Below are positions 1 through 8,470 of a stretch of 64,000 nt of DNA, piece by piece. The notes under the pieces are model-generated. The model was not told the origin of the DNA and ran no database searches. It worked only from the letters and a program-made list of their open reading frames with translations. The stretch lies in NCBI RefSeq assembly GCF_030819275.1, contig NZ_JAUTBL010000002.1:2850501-2914500 (forward strand), given 5' to 3'. The translations under genes and the position numbers were made by a program. The DNA comes from Agrobacterium larrymoorei (lineage in GTDB: Bacteria > Pseudomonadota > Alphaproteobacteria > Rhizobiales > Rhizobiaceae). Positions within the stretch are counted from its first letter, which is position 1; every line of letters begins with the position of its first letter.

Positions 1-3000
1 GATATTTTGCCGCAGCCAGAGACAGCGTTTTGATCGCGCTTTTCAACCTCTCGACCTCATCCCGCATGGCGCCGGTGACGGTACCTGCCGTCTGGAGATA
101 GAGTCGTGTCGCATCGCCAAAGATCTGCATGACCCTGGCATAAAGATCGTTCTGCACGACACCGGAAATCTGCCCGTCGAGCGCGTCGATCTCGCTCCAC
201 AACCGCTTCAGGCCGAAGCCATCCTCAACGATCATCGCCGCCTTGACGACGGCTGGAGCAAGGAGACCGCTTGCATCCACCAGCTTCTGGACGAAGCCCG
301 GACCGCCGCGATTGACGACTTGGTTGGCAAGCGCCGTGGCGACGATTTCGCGATGCAGGCGATGGCTGGCAATATCCCCCGCATAGGTCTTCTGCATCTT
401 GCTGGGGAAGTAATCCGTCAGCAGATGCTGGAGATAGGGTTCGTCCGGCAGGGTGCTGGCCACCAGCGTATCGAACAGCGTCAGCTTCGCGTATGACAGC
501 AGAACGCCGATTTCAGGCCGGGTGAGTGCCTTGCCAGCGGCATAGCGTTCGTTGAACTCCGCATCGTTCGGCAGGGTCTCCACCTTGCGGTTCAATTGGC
601 CTGAAGATTCCAACGCAGCCATCAGGCGGCCCAACTCTTCGCGGTTGCCGCTGCCCTTGCGCTCGACAAGCGAGATCGCGAGCGACTGGAGGTAGTTGTT
701 GCGCAGCACCAGTTGCGCCACTTCCGAGGTCATAGAGGCGAGCAACTGATTGCGCTTCGGCAATGTCAGACGGCCGTCATTCACAGCGGATGCCAGCGCA
801 ATCTTGATATTGACCTCGACGTCCGAGGAATTAACACCAGCGGAGTTGTCGATGGCATCCGAGTTGCAGCGCCCGCCGGACAGCGCATAGGCAATACGGC
901 CCTTCTGGGTGATGCCGAGATTGGCCCCCTCGCCGATAACCTTGGCGCGCACTTCCGTGGCGTTGATGCGGATCGGATCGTTGGCGCGGTCCCCCACCTC
1001 GGCATTGGTTTCCACCGCCGCCTTCACATAGGTACCGATGCCACCGAACCACAGGAGATCGACGGGCGCTTTCAGGATCGCCGTCATGATCTCGAAGGGC
1101 GTTGCCACCGTTTTGTCGATGCCGATTGCGGCAGCGGCTTCCGCCGTCAGGGTCACAGATTTTTCCGCCCGCGAAATGATCATCGCGCCCTTCGACAATG
1201 TCGAGCGGTCGTAATCCTGCCAGCTGGAACGCGGCAGTTCGAAGATCCGCTTTCGCTCTGCGAAAGAGACATCCGTATCCGGCGTCGGATCGATGAAGAT
1301 ATCGCGGTGGTCGAAGGCGGCGATCAGTTCGATCTTTTCCGACAGCAGCATGCCATTGCCGAAGACGTCGCCGGACATATCGCCCACACCGACGACCTTG
1401 AACGGCGTCGTCTGGATATCGGTATCCATTTCCCGGAAATGACGCTTGACGGTTTCCCAGGCGCCGCGGGCGGTGATGCCCATCTTCTTGTGGTCGTAAC
1501 CGGCGGACCCGCCAGAGGCAAAAGCATCATCGAGCCAGAAGCCCGCTTCGCGCGCAAGCCCGTTGGCGGTATCGGAGAAGGTTGCCGTACCCTTGTCGGC
1601 CGCCACGACGAAGTAAGGGTCGTCGCCATCGAGTCGCACCGTGTCCGCTGGCGCAACAATATCATCGCCTGCGATATTGTCGGTGATGGACAGCAGCGTG
1701 CGGATATAGGTCTTGTAGGCTTCCTTGCCGGCATTGAAGATCTCATCGCGATTGCCACCCACCGGCAGCATCTTCGGATAGAAGCCGCCCTTGGCGCCGA
1801 CCGGCACGATCACGGCGTTCTTCACCTGTTGGGCTTTGACGAGACCGAGCACTTCGGTGCGATAATCCTGACCGCGATCCGACCAGCGAAGACCACCGCG
1901 CGCCACCTTGCCGAAGCGCAGGTGAACGCCTTCAACTTCCGTGCCATAGACGAAGATTTCGCGGAAGGGACGCGGATCCGGCAGGCCATCCAGAAGCTTC
2001 GGATCGAATTTGAAGGCCAGCATCGCCTTTGGCGAACCGTCCTCGTTGCGCTGGAAGTAGTTGGTGCGTAGCGTGGAATCGATGGCGTTGACGTAGCGGC
2101 GAAGCGTCCTGTCCTCATCGAGATTGGGCACACCGGAAAGATCGGCCTCGATTGCCTTATGCAGATCGGAGAGTTTGCGCAGGCGCGGTTTCTCGCCAAG
2201 CTTGGGATCGAAGCCATGGGCGAAAAGCTCGAAAATTCTGCGCGCAATGACCGGATATTTGAACAGCGTCTCGGAAATATGCTCCTGCGAGTAGACGATT
2301 CCCGTCTGGCGCAGATAGCGCGCATAGGCGCGGAGCACGGACACCTCGCGCACCGTCAGTCCGGCGGCAACGATCAGGCGGTTGAAATTGTCATTGTCGA
2401 CGGTGCCATCAAAGGCCGCGAGAAACGCCTCTTCAAGCCGCGGGCCGTTGACGGCAAGATCGAGTGTGACACCCGGCTGGACCCGAAGCTCCATGTCGTG
2501 CAGCACGATGAAATCGGTCTTTTCGCCGGAGACGACGCCGATGTCGAAGGTCCGTTCACTGATGACGCTGAAGCCGAGATTTTCGAGAAGCGGCACGCGA
2601 CGCGACAGCGGCAGATGGCCGTCGCGGTGGAAGATCTTCAGCGAGAGAATATTCTCCGCCTGCTCAGCAGTCCGGTAGAATTCGATGCGAACCGGCTCGC
2701 CAGTGGCGGTCGCGACGATATCGGCCATGTCGCCGATGGCCTCTTCCGGGGTAAAGGCCTCCTGATAGGCCTGATCGACATCAAGCAGAGGAGCGCCAGG
2801 CTCTGAGAGCGCCGTAAAATGATCGATCCAGCGCGCAGCGATCTCGCTGACGGCATCTTCCAGCTTTTCCTGCGCGATGCGCGGCGTCTTACCATTGCTG
2901 CGCCCGACGATGAAGTGGACGCGCGCAAGCGCGCCTTCCGGGAAGGCTGGGTAATAGGCCGATATGTGGCCGTCATAGACGCGCGCGAGATAGTCGCCGA

Positions 3001-4291
3001 TTTTCTCTCGCACATAGGAATTATACTCCTCGCGCGGCACATAGATGATGACGGAGACGAAGCGGTCAAAGCGATCGATACGGGCAAGCACCCTCACCCG
3101 TGGACGATCCGCAAGCTCCATGATCTGTTCTGTGTAGCGTACCAGAAGATCGGTTTCGATCTGGAAGAGGTCATCACGCGGATAGGCTTCCAGCGTGTTG
3201 TGCAGTATGCGTCCCGAATGGCTGTTGGGGTCGAAGCCGAAATGCTCTTCGACCTCGGATGCCTTAGCACGCAGAAGCGGGATTTCGTGGACCGATCGCG
3301 TATAGGCCGTAGCGGTGAAGAGGCCGACGATGCGCAGCTCACCGACGACATTGCCATCGGCGTCGAACCGCTTGATGCCGATATAGTCCATATAGGCGCG
3401 GCGGTGGACAAGCGATTTGACATTGGCCTTGGTGACGATGAGGAAATCCGGGCCATCCAGAAACGCCAGGATTTCCGGTGTCGTCATCACCGCGTCCTTG
3501 CCAAGACGCAGCACGCGCACATCCGGATCGCTCAAGATCCCCAGACCGACGCCATCCCCGCGCTCGATCCTGGCAGAGCTTCCCTTGCCGGAATAGCTGT
3601 AGTCACGCATACCGAGGAAGGTGAAATTGTCCTTGCGCAGCCATTCCAGAAACTCGGAAGCCTCTGCGCGATCCGCTTTGCGGCGCGACGATCCGCGCTC
3701 CTTCAACTCGTTCAGCGCCTCATCGAGCTTGGCCAGCATCGGCTTCCAGTCGCTATAGGCGGACTGGACCTGGGCGAGCACGAAGCGAAGCCGCTCCTTC
3801 AACGCCTCGGCGGCTTGCGGCGCGACAGGCGCGATGTGCAGCTGGATAAGGCTGATATTGTCTTCCGGTGCGTCTGTTTCCGGATCGGCCAGCCTGTAGC
3901 CGCCGGTCGCCTTGGGATCCGCCACCATGATGGGGTGAACAGCAAGGTAGAGGCCGCGATAGCTGCTGGTCACCTCACCCATGACGGAGTCATAGAGGAA
4001 GGGCATGTTGCGCCCCACAATCGTCAGGATGGAGACCGGCACGTTACGCGGCGCGACCCCATCAACCTGGGCGATGCCGATATAGGGGCGATCAGCTTTC
4101 CAATGGGAAAGTTCGCTCAAAGCATGGCTTGCAGCTAGCGCCAACATCTCAGGCGAATAGTGCTCGATGTCGTCCGTGCTGGCACGACTAAAAAGTGTAT
4201 TGGGATCGATGAATGGCTTGCCGGTGGCTTCCGCCAGCTTTTTCGCTTTTTCGAGCTGTTTGTCGCGTTTTGGGTTGTTCCGGTAGCCCAT
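1..4291 (-). CDS. gdhB: NAD-specific glutamate dehydrogenase, large (180 kDa) class, 3' end cut by window
   Basis: Oxidatively deaminates glutamate to 2-oxoglutarate with NAD, linking amino-acid use to the TCA cycle. An uninterrupted reading frame of about 1,430 codons runs from ATG at 4291 off the window start; the family is about 1,600 residues, so roughly the last tenth is missing. Seen in translation are the dehydrogenase catalytic-core stretch VVAADKGTATFSD (near 1600-1640) and the dinucleotide-binding stretch VGVGDMSGDVFGNGM (near 1350-1395). The start is supported by AGAAGG four bases upstream and by the lysine-rich N-terminus MGYRNNPKRDKQLEKAKK. It is transcribed away from carD. The + strand ORFs across it are antisense shadows. 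The assignment is firm; the symbol is less so. Confidence 0.93.
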   Translation of the reverse strand, partial: MGYRNNPKRDKQLEKAKKLAEATGKPFIDPNTLFSRASTDDIEHYSPEMLALAASHALSELSHWKADRPYIGIAQVDGVAPRNVPVSILTIVGRNMPFLYDSVMGEVTSSYRGLYLAVHPIMVADPKATGGYRLADPETDAPEDNISLIQLHIAPVAPQAAEALKERLRFVLAQVQSAYSDWKPMLAKLDEALNELKERGSSRRKADRAEASEFLEWLRKDNFTFLGMRDYSYSGKGSSARIERGDGVGLGILSDPDVRVLRLGKDAVMTTPEILAFLDGPDFLIVTKANVKSLVHRRAYMDYIGIKRFDADGNVVGELRIVGLFTATAYTRSVHEIPLLRAKASEVEEHFGFDPNSHSGRILHNTLEAYPRDDLFQIETDLLVRYTEQIMELADRPRVRVLARIDRFDRFVSVIIYVPREEYNSYVREKIGDYLARVYDGHISAYYPAFPEGALARVHFIVGRSNGKTPRIAQEKLEDAVSEIAARWIDHFTALSEPGAPLLDVDQAYQEAFTPEEAIGDMADIVATATGEPVRIEFYRTAEQAENILSLKIFHRDGHLPLSRRVPLLENLGFSVISERTFDIGVVSGEKTDFIVLHDMELRVQPGVTLDLAVNGPRLEEAFLAAFDGTVDNDNFNRLIVAAGLTVREVSVLRAYARYLRQTGIVYSQEHISETLFKYPVIARRIFELFAHGFDPKLGEKPRLRKLSDLHKAIEADLSGVPNLDEDRTLRRYVNAIDSTLRTNYFQRNEDGSPKAMLAFKFDPKLLDGLPDPRPFREIFVYGTEVEGVHLRFGKVARGGLRWSDRGQDYRTEVLGLVKAQQVKNAVIVPVGAKGGFYPKMLPVGGNRDEIFNAGKEAYKTYIRTLLSITDNIAGDDIVAPADTVRLDGDDPYFVVAADKGTATFSDTANGLAREAGFWLDDAFASGGSAGYDHKKMGITARGAWETVKRHFREMDTDIQTTPFKVVGVGDMSGDVFGNGMLLSEKIELIAAFDHRDIFIDPTPDTDVSFAERKRIFELPRSSWQDYDRSTLSKGAMIISRAEKSVTLTAEAAAAIGIDKTVATPFEIMTAILKAPVDLLWFGGIGTYVKAAVETNAEVGDRANDPIRINATEVRAKVIGEGANLGITQKGRIAYALSGGRCNSDAIDNSAGVNSSDVEVNIKIALASAVNDGRLTLPKRNQLLASMTSEVAQLVLRNNYLQSLAISLVERKGSGNREELGRLMAALESSGQLNRKVETLPNDAEFNERYAAGKALTRPEIGVLLSYAKLTLFDTLVASTLPDEPYLQHLLTDYFPSKMQKTYAGDIASHRLHREIVATALANQVVNRGGPGFVQKLVDASGLLAPAVVKAAMIVEDGFGLKRLWSEIDALDGQISGVVQNDLYARVMQIFGDATRLYLQTAGTVTGAMRDEVERLKSAIKTLSLAAAKY

Positions 4292-4826
4292 TTTGCCTTC
4301 TTTCTTCCAAAAATATGCGCGTTTCAGCGATAAACGGGAGGAAAATCGTGATTTTTCCCAAATTCGAATCGGATATTGGCGCGGAATTATGAATAGTTTA
4401 AGTGGCAAACGACAAATTGGCGGGGCGCGGGGAATTTAATCGATTCGCCATGGATCAACCCTCGCTGGAGGACCTTCACCGGCGTCGTTTTGTTAACGTA
4501 CACGGCAACCTTGTTGTGACTCAGTCGCCACGGTGGAAGCAAATTATTGATTTCCACCTATTTTTGTGGTAGACAGGAGAAACTGATCCACAGCGCGGCA
4601 CTATCGTGCCCTAAAACACCTCGAAAGCAAGTCATCAATTGCACGCGGTTTCCGTGACATATCCTACTTTTGTGTTGTCGATCACCGGATTGCGAGATGG
4701 TTTCTTTTTGCGTGCTCGGCTGGACCAGTTCGGAGTCACCTGACGGCTTGCCCCCGTCTCATCCGGGCCTGACCGACCCGACCCCGGAAACCCCCGGGTG
4801 TATGTAACAGGGAGTTTAAAAAACGA
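4292..4826. other. Divergent intergenic region between gdhB and carD
   Basis: The 535 bases hold no convincing gene. The half next to gdhB is AT-rich and the half next to carD is C-rich, with a small CCCGG/CCGGG hairpin around 4783-4798 just before the carD ribosome-binding site (AGGGAG). Promoters for both flanking genes must lie here, but I could not fix clear -35/-10 pairs. An 88-codon - strand ORF at 4635-4901 overlaps the carD start and looks random. Confidence 0.6.
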
Positions 4827-5399
4827 ATGACGACCCAGCAGAAGAAATCTCCAGCGCGCCACGGTTTCAAGACCGGAGAAGCGATCGTTTATCCCGCTCA
4901 CGGTGTCGGCACCATTTCCGCAATCGAAGAACAGGAAGTCGCGGGCATGAAGCTCGAACTCTTCGTCATCGATTTCGAAAAAGACAAGATGCGCCTCAAG
5001 GTGCCTGTTGCCAAGGCTGTCAGCATCGGCATGCGCAAGCTGTCCGAAGGGGATTTCGTCGAGCGTGCGCTGAAGGTTGTTCAGGGCAAGGCACGCGTCA
5101 AGCGGACCATGTGGTCGCGTCGCGCGCAGGAATATGATGCAAAGATCAATTCCGGCGATCTGATCGCCATCGCAGAAGTGGTTCGCGATCTCTATCGCGC
5201 AGAAAACCAGCCTGAGCAGTCCTATTCCGAGCGTCAGCTTTACGAAGCAGCTCTCGATCGCATGGCCCGCGAAATCGCAGCCGTGAACAAGATGTCCGAA
5301 ACCGAAGCTGTTCGCCTCGTTGAAGTCAACCTCAACAAGGGCCCCAAGCGCGGCAAGGCCGTCGAAGAAGACGATGCACCGGAAGAAGAAGCCGCATAA
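4827..5399 (+). CDS. carD: CarD-family RNA-polymerase-interacting transcription regulator
   Basis: CarD proteins bind the RNA polymerase beta subunit through an N-terminal Tudor-like domain and stabilise open complexes, affecting rRNA and stress genes. This 190-residue protein begins with a typical N-terminal domain containing GEAIVYPAHGVGTI (about residues 17-30) and continues with the helical C-terminal DNA-contacting part, where W97 lies in KRTMWSRRAQEY. It ends in an acidic tail (EEDDAPEEEAA). The ATG is preceded by AGGGAG about 11 bases upstream. A strong terminator follows 22 bases after the stop, so it is probably monocistronic. In other rhizobia, as I remember, carD usually sits beside fdxA; here it does not. 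Confidence 0.95.
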   Translation: MTTQQKKSPARHGFKTGEAIVYPAHGVGTISAIEEQEVAGMKLELFVIDFEKDKMRLKVPVAKAVSIGMRKLSEGDFVERALKVVQGKARVKRTMWSRRAQEYDAKINSGDLIAIAEVVRDLYRAENQPEQSYSERQLYEAALDRMAREIAAVNKMSETEAVRLVEVNLNKGPKRGKAVEEDDAPEEEAA

Positions 5400-5421
5400 G
5401 GCTTTTCATCTACAGAATGTC

Positions 5422-5453
5422 AAAAAACCCGCTCGCCTTGTGGCGGGTTTTTT
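5422..5453 (+). terminator. Rho-independent terminator after carD
   Basis: Inverted repeat AAACCCGC / GCGGGTTT closes a ten-base loop and is followed by a run of T. It lies 22 bases beyond the carD stop. The A-rich left side would also allow it to end - strand transcription from the L,D-transpeptidase gene. Confidence 0.9.
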
Positions 5454-5520
5454 GTTTCTTTCGCAAAGATGGCCATTCTGTGTTGAGGACCTCTCGGCAA
5501 GTCACTCTTCACACAAGTGC

Positions 5521-6066
5521 TTAGAGAACCTGGATAATCTGTCCCGGACGAAGGTGGGGAAGAAGACGGCGCATGTCTCTGGGGTGAAGCGCAACGCAGC
5601 CAGCGGTCGGCTCATAGCCGGGGCGGATTATATGCATGAAGATGGCCGAGCCGCGATTGCGCTGCCGGGATCTGACATTCCAGTCGAGCACCAGGCAGAC
5701 ATCGTAAAGACCGTCTTCCCGGCAGATGTCTTCGTGGCTCGGCTTGAACGGAGCCCTCACCAGCCGATTGTAGTTCGGATCGCTTGGCGCATCGCACCAC
5801 AGCATCGACTTCACCGCCCGACGCAATGTCAGGCCGGTCCGAACGGCCCGCATGCGTTCTCCCCGGATGAAACCATAAAGCAGCGGCATCTGAGCGATCG
5901 GCGTTTTGCCGTCACCTTCACGTTTGAAAACAGAGCGTCCATTGCGACCAATCGCAGCCTGAAACGTTAAATGACCAAACTGAACGATCGCCCGATTTGG
6001 GTTTAACGGCGAGGGGCGAACGAGGAGCCTGGGAGGTGACGTTGCGGATTCAATCTTTCTGGTCAT
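5521..6066 (-). CDS. YkuD-type L,D-transpeptidase domain protein
   Basis: The family catalyses 3-3 peptidoglycan cross-links or protein attachment through a cysteine nucleophile. The 181-residue product carries the core signature in FMHIIRPGYEPTAGCVAL: catalytic-site His, then Gly-Cys about 14 residues on, followed by a conserved Arg. No signal peptide or membrane segment is visible at the N-terminus, which is unusual for an enzyme expected to work in the periplasm. A GTG codon sits directly before the chosen ATG at 6066; neither has a well-spaced ribosome-binding site. It is divergent from the response regulator gene. The family is clear, the substrate unknown. Confidence 0.85.
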   Translation of the reverse strand: MTRKIESATSPPRLLVRPSPLNPNRAIVQFGHLTFQAAIGRNGRSVFKREGDGKTPIAQMPLLYGFIRGERMRAVRTGLTLRRAVKSMLWCDAPSDPNYNRLVRAPFKPSHEDICREDGLYDVCLVLDWNVRSRQRNRGSAIFMHIIRPGYEPTAGCVALHPRDMRRLLPHLRPGQIIQVL

Positions 6067-6142
6067 CACTCTTTTTCACGAGATTTTGCTTTGAAGATGC
6101 TTCACCCTGACGTCATAGCACGCCGTTATTGCTGCACAAGGG

Positions 6143-6171
6143 TTGACGCGAAGCGCGCAAACCGCTGAATT
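6143..6171 (+). promoter_or_regulatory. Candidate sigma-70 promoter for the response regulator gene
   Basis: TTGACG at 6143-6148 is followed after 17 bases by TGAATT at 6166-6171. The first hexamer matches the -35 consensus well and the second is a weak -10. Position about 35 bases before the start codon is reasonable. This is inference from sequence only. Confidence 0.3.
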
Positions 6172-6207
6172 GGTTTGGAAATTAAAAGAGAAAGGCGACG
6201 GTACTCT

Positions 6208-6891
6208 ATGACGGCCCGTACATTGCTTCTGGTTGATGACGACGACGATCTGCGCGACACCCTTGCCGAACAACTTTCGCCCTATGAAGAGTTCTCGCTT
6301 CTTACAGGTGCGAACGCCAATGCCGCCATCCAGACGGTGAAATCCACCCAGGTCGATCTGTTGATCATGGATGTGGGCCTGCCGGACATGGACGGGCGTG
6401 AGGCGGTGAAGCTGATGCGCAAGAGCGGCTTCAAGTCTCCCATCATCATGCTGACCGGACATGACACGGATTCCGACACGATCCTTGGTCTTGAGGCAGG
6501 CGCGAACGACTATGTGACGAAGCCATTTCGCTTTGCCGTGCTGCTTGCCCGTGTCCGCGCGCAACTGCGCCAATACGAGCAGAGCGAAGACGCGGTCTTC
6601 ACAGTCGGCCCCTACCAGTTCAAGCCGAGCCAGAAGCTGTTGACGACGGAAGATGGCAAGAAAATCCGTCTGACGGAAAAGGAAGCGGCCATCATTCGCT
6701 ACCTCTATCGCGCCGGTAGCGCCGTCGTCACACGCGACGTTCTGCTGGAAGAGGTCTGGGGCTACAATTCCGGCGTCACCACCCACACGCTGGAAACGCA
6801 CGTCTATCGTCTCCGCCAAAAGATCGAGCGCGACCCCTCCAATGCCGAGATCCTCGTGACTGAAAACGGCGGCTACAAGATCGTTCCGTAA
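6208..6891 (+). CDS. cenR: OmpR/PhoB-family response regulator, CenR-like
   Basis: DNA-binding response regulator of 227 residues. The receiver domain (1-120) has the acidic cluster VDDDDD at 9-14, the phospho-acceptor Asp55 in IMDVGLPDMDG, and the conserved lysine in YVTKPF. The C-terminal winged helix (about 135-227) ends with the recognition helix in TLETHVYRLRQKIERD and the wing in TENGGYKI. An ATG at 6208 preceded by AAAGG is preferred over an upstream in-frame TTG. Sequence and linkage resemble CenR (Caulobacter) / OtpR (Brucella), regulators of cell-envelope genes. No histidine kinase is adjacent. The cyclic-nucleotide-binding gene 120 bases downstream may be co-transcribed. Confidence 0.85.
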   Translation: MTARTLLLVDDDDDLRDTLAEQLSPYEEFSLLTGANANAAIQTVKSTQVDLLIMDVGLPDMDGREAVKLMRKSGFKSPIIMLTGHDTDSDTILGLEAGANDYVTKPFRFAVLLARVRAQLRQYEQSEDAVFTVGPYQFKPSQKLLTTEDGKKIRLTEKEAAIIRYLYRAGSAVVTRDVLLEEVWGYNSGVTTHTLETHVYRLRQKIERDPSNAEILVTENGGYKIVP

Positions 6892-7014
6892 AAGGGCGAT
6901 TTTCTTGATCGGCTCTTGTCTTGGAGTCCGCATTGGTCGAAAACGGGTTGAACCGCGCTGCCTCAAATCTCAGCGGCGCGGCGTCCGACTTGCATTTCCC
7001 AGGTGGATCAGCCC

Positions 7015-7470
7015 ATGGCGTTGAATGACGATATCAAGCTTTTCGCGCAGGTGCCGCTGTTCCAGGGTTTCACCGAAGATCAGTTGCGACTGATTGCTTT
7101 TGGTGCTGAGCGACGGCGCATCGCCGAAGGGCATATGCTGTTTCGCCAACACTCTCCAGCCGAATGCGCCTTTGTCGTCTGCTACGGAAGCTTCGATCTG
7201 TGGACGGAAGAACGTGACGGCAAAAGAGAGGTTCAGGCGACGGCTGGCCGCGGCTGCCTTCTATCGGAACTGGCGCTTTTCACGCTATGCGAACGCAAGT
7301 TTACCGCAGTCGCACGGGAAGACTCCGAGGTCATCCGTATTACCCGCATCCTCTTCCATCGCATGATCGAGGAGTTTCCGGATGTTGCAGACGTCGTGTC
7401 CGATAGGATCCGCGGCAATATCGCAGCGCTGGCGACGAGCGCGGCTGCGATGCGCACCCGCTTCCTCTGA
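7015..7470 (+). CDS. Stand-alone cyclic nucleotide-binding domain protein
   Basis: The 151-residue protein is essentially one CAP-type cyclic nucleotide-binding fold. N-terminal LFAQVPLFQGFTEDQLRLIA and the beta-barrel segment with GCLLSELALFT are typical of Crp-like ligand domains. There is no helix-turn-helix after it, so it is unlikely to bind DNA by itself; it resembles regulatory subunits. ATG at 7015 is chosen because AGGTGG ends eight bases upstream, rather than the GTG at 7003 that lies inside that site. It follows the CenR-like gene on the same strand, an arrangement I recall from Brucella (OtpR with a putative cAMP-dependent kinase regulatory subunit). Confidence 0.85.
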   Translation: MALNDDIKLFAQVPLFQGFTEDQLRLIAFGAERRRIAEGHMLFRQHSPAECAFVVCYGSFDLWTEERDGKREVQATAGRGCLLSELALFTLCERKFTAVAREDSEVIRITRILFHRMIEEFPDVADVVSDRIRGNIAALATSAAAMRTRFL

Positions 7471-7482
7471 TCTTTCTCCCGC

Positions 7483-8286
7483 TCAGAAATTGAAGTGAGC
7501 CGTTACCGGCACATGGTCGGAGGGGCGGTTCCAGCCGCGGGCTTCCTTCAGGATTTCGATCCGCTCGAGCGATGGACCGAGATCCTGCGATGACCAGATA
7601 TGGTCCAGGCGACGGCCGCGATTGGCAGCCTCCCAATCCTTGGCGCGATAGCTCCACCAAGTGTAGATCTTTTCCGTTTCCGGCACGTTGAGCCGCATCA
7701 GGTCGAGCCAGTTGCCGCGCTTCATTACCTCCAACAGACCTTCCGTCTCGACAGGCGTATGACTGACGATCTTCAATAGCTGCTTATGTGACCAGACATC
7801 GTTTTCCAAAGGAGCGATATTCAGGTCGCCAACCAAAATCGAGGAGGTTCCCGGCACGCTATCAGCGCTCAGCACCTTCATCTCCTCGACGAAGTCGAGC
7901 TTGTGGCCGAATTTCGGATTGATCGACCGGTCTGGCTCGTCGCCCCCTGCCGGAACATAGAAGTTATGAAGGCGGATGCGGCGGCTACCGACCTGAACCA
8001 GAGCGGAGATATGGCGGGCATCCCCTACCCCGCAGTAATCCTGGCGATGATCTTCCGTCAGCGGCAGCTTCGAGGCGATGGCGACGCCGTGGTAGCCCTT
8101 CTGTCCATGAATGATGATGTGCTCATAGCCGAGCGCGCGCAGGGGTTTGAGCGGAAACTCGCCATTCGGGCACTTGGTCTCCTGCAGGCAGAGGATGTCA
8201 GGCTTGTAACGCACCAAGAACTGCTCGACGATCGGCATGCGCAGCCGCACCGAGTTGATGTTCCAGGTGGTTATCGAGAAAGTCAT
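7483..8286 (-). CDS. xthA: Exodeoxyribonuclease III
   Basis: AP endonuclease / 3'-5' exonuclease of base-excision repair, 267 residues, usual length. Metal and catalytic motifs of the EEP superfamily are present: N-terminal TWNINSVR, LCLQETK with the metal-binding Glu, the GDLNIAP active-site Asp-Asn pair, and C-terminal SDHVPV with the catalytic Asp-His. Its stop lies 12 bases from the convergent stop of the cyclic-nucleotide-binding gene, with no obvious terminator. Upstream (8312-8409) is a palindromic repeat element. Confidence 0.96.
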   Translation of the reverse strand: MTFSITTWNINSVRLRMPIVEQFLVRYKPDILCLQETKCPNGEFPLKPLRALGYEHIIIHGQKGYHGVAIASKLPLTEDHRQDYCGVGDARHISALVQVGSRRIRLHNFYVPAGGDEPDRSINPKFGHKLDFVEEMKVLSADSVPGTSSILVGDLNIAPLENDVWSHKQLLKIVSHTPVETEGLLEVMKRGNWLDLMRLNVPETEKIYTWWSYRAKDWEAANRGRRLDHIWSSQDLGPSLERIEILKEARGWNRPSDHVPVTAHFNF

Positions 8287-8311
8287 GCCTCACGCTCCGT
8301 CTAATGCAGCG

Positions 8312-8409
8312 AAAGCGCCGTGCGTCCTATTGGACGCACAAAGGACGCTTTACCTTTTGAACTGCGCATCGTGCTTTTCCAAAAATCGATTCCGATTTCA
8401 GGCCGATGC
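8312..8409. repeat. Bipartite palindromic intergenic element
   Basis: Two nested hairpins lie side by side between xthA and lolA. The first has outer arms AAAGCG/CGCTTT and a perfect inner stem GTGCGTCC-TATT-GGACGCAC (8320-8339). The second has outer arms GCATCG/CGATGC (8366-8371, 8404-8409) and an inner stem AAATCG/CGATTT. The order and sequence resemble a short repeated element I associate with intergenic regions of rhizobial chromosomes; that family assignment is from memory. Only one copy is seen in this window. Confidence 0.55.
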
Positions 8410-8470
8410 TGTAGAGGCAGGCTTATAACAAGAGGGCAGAAAACTGGAAACGCTTTCTGCTGTCTTAAGG

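Noticed and set aside
713..4138. Long + strand ORFs (713-2071, 2159-2806, 2819-4138) opposite gdhB
   Set aside because: Antisense to an intact frame with clear glutamate dehydrogenase motifs; the translations are low-complexity and unlike any family, as expected for high-GC antisense frames.
4635..4901. 88-codon - strand ORF across the carD start
   Set aside because: Overlaps the carD ribosome-binding site and coding start; no family resemblance.
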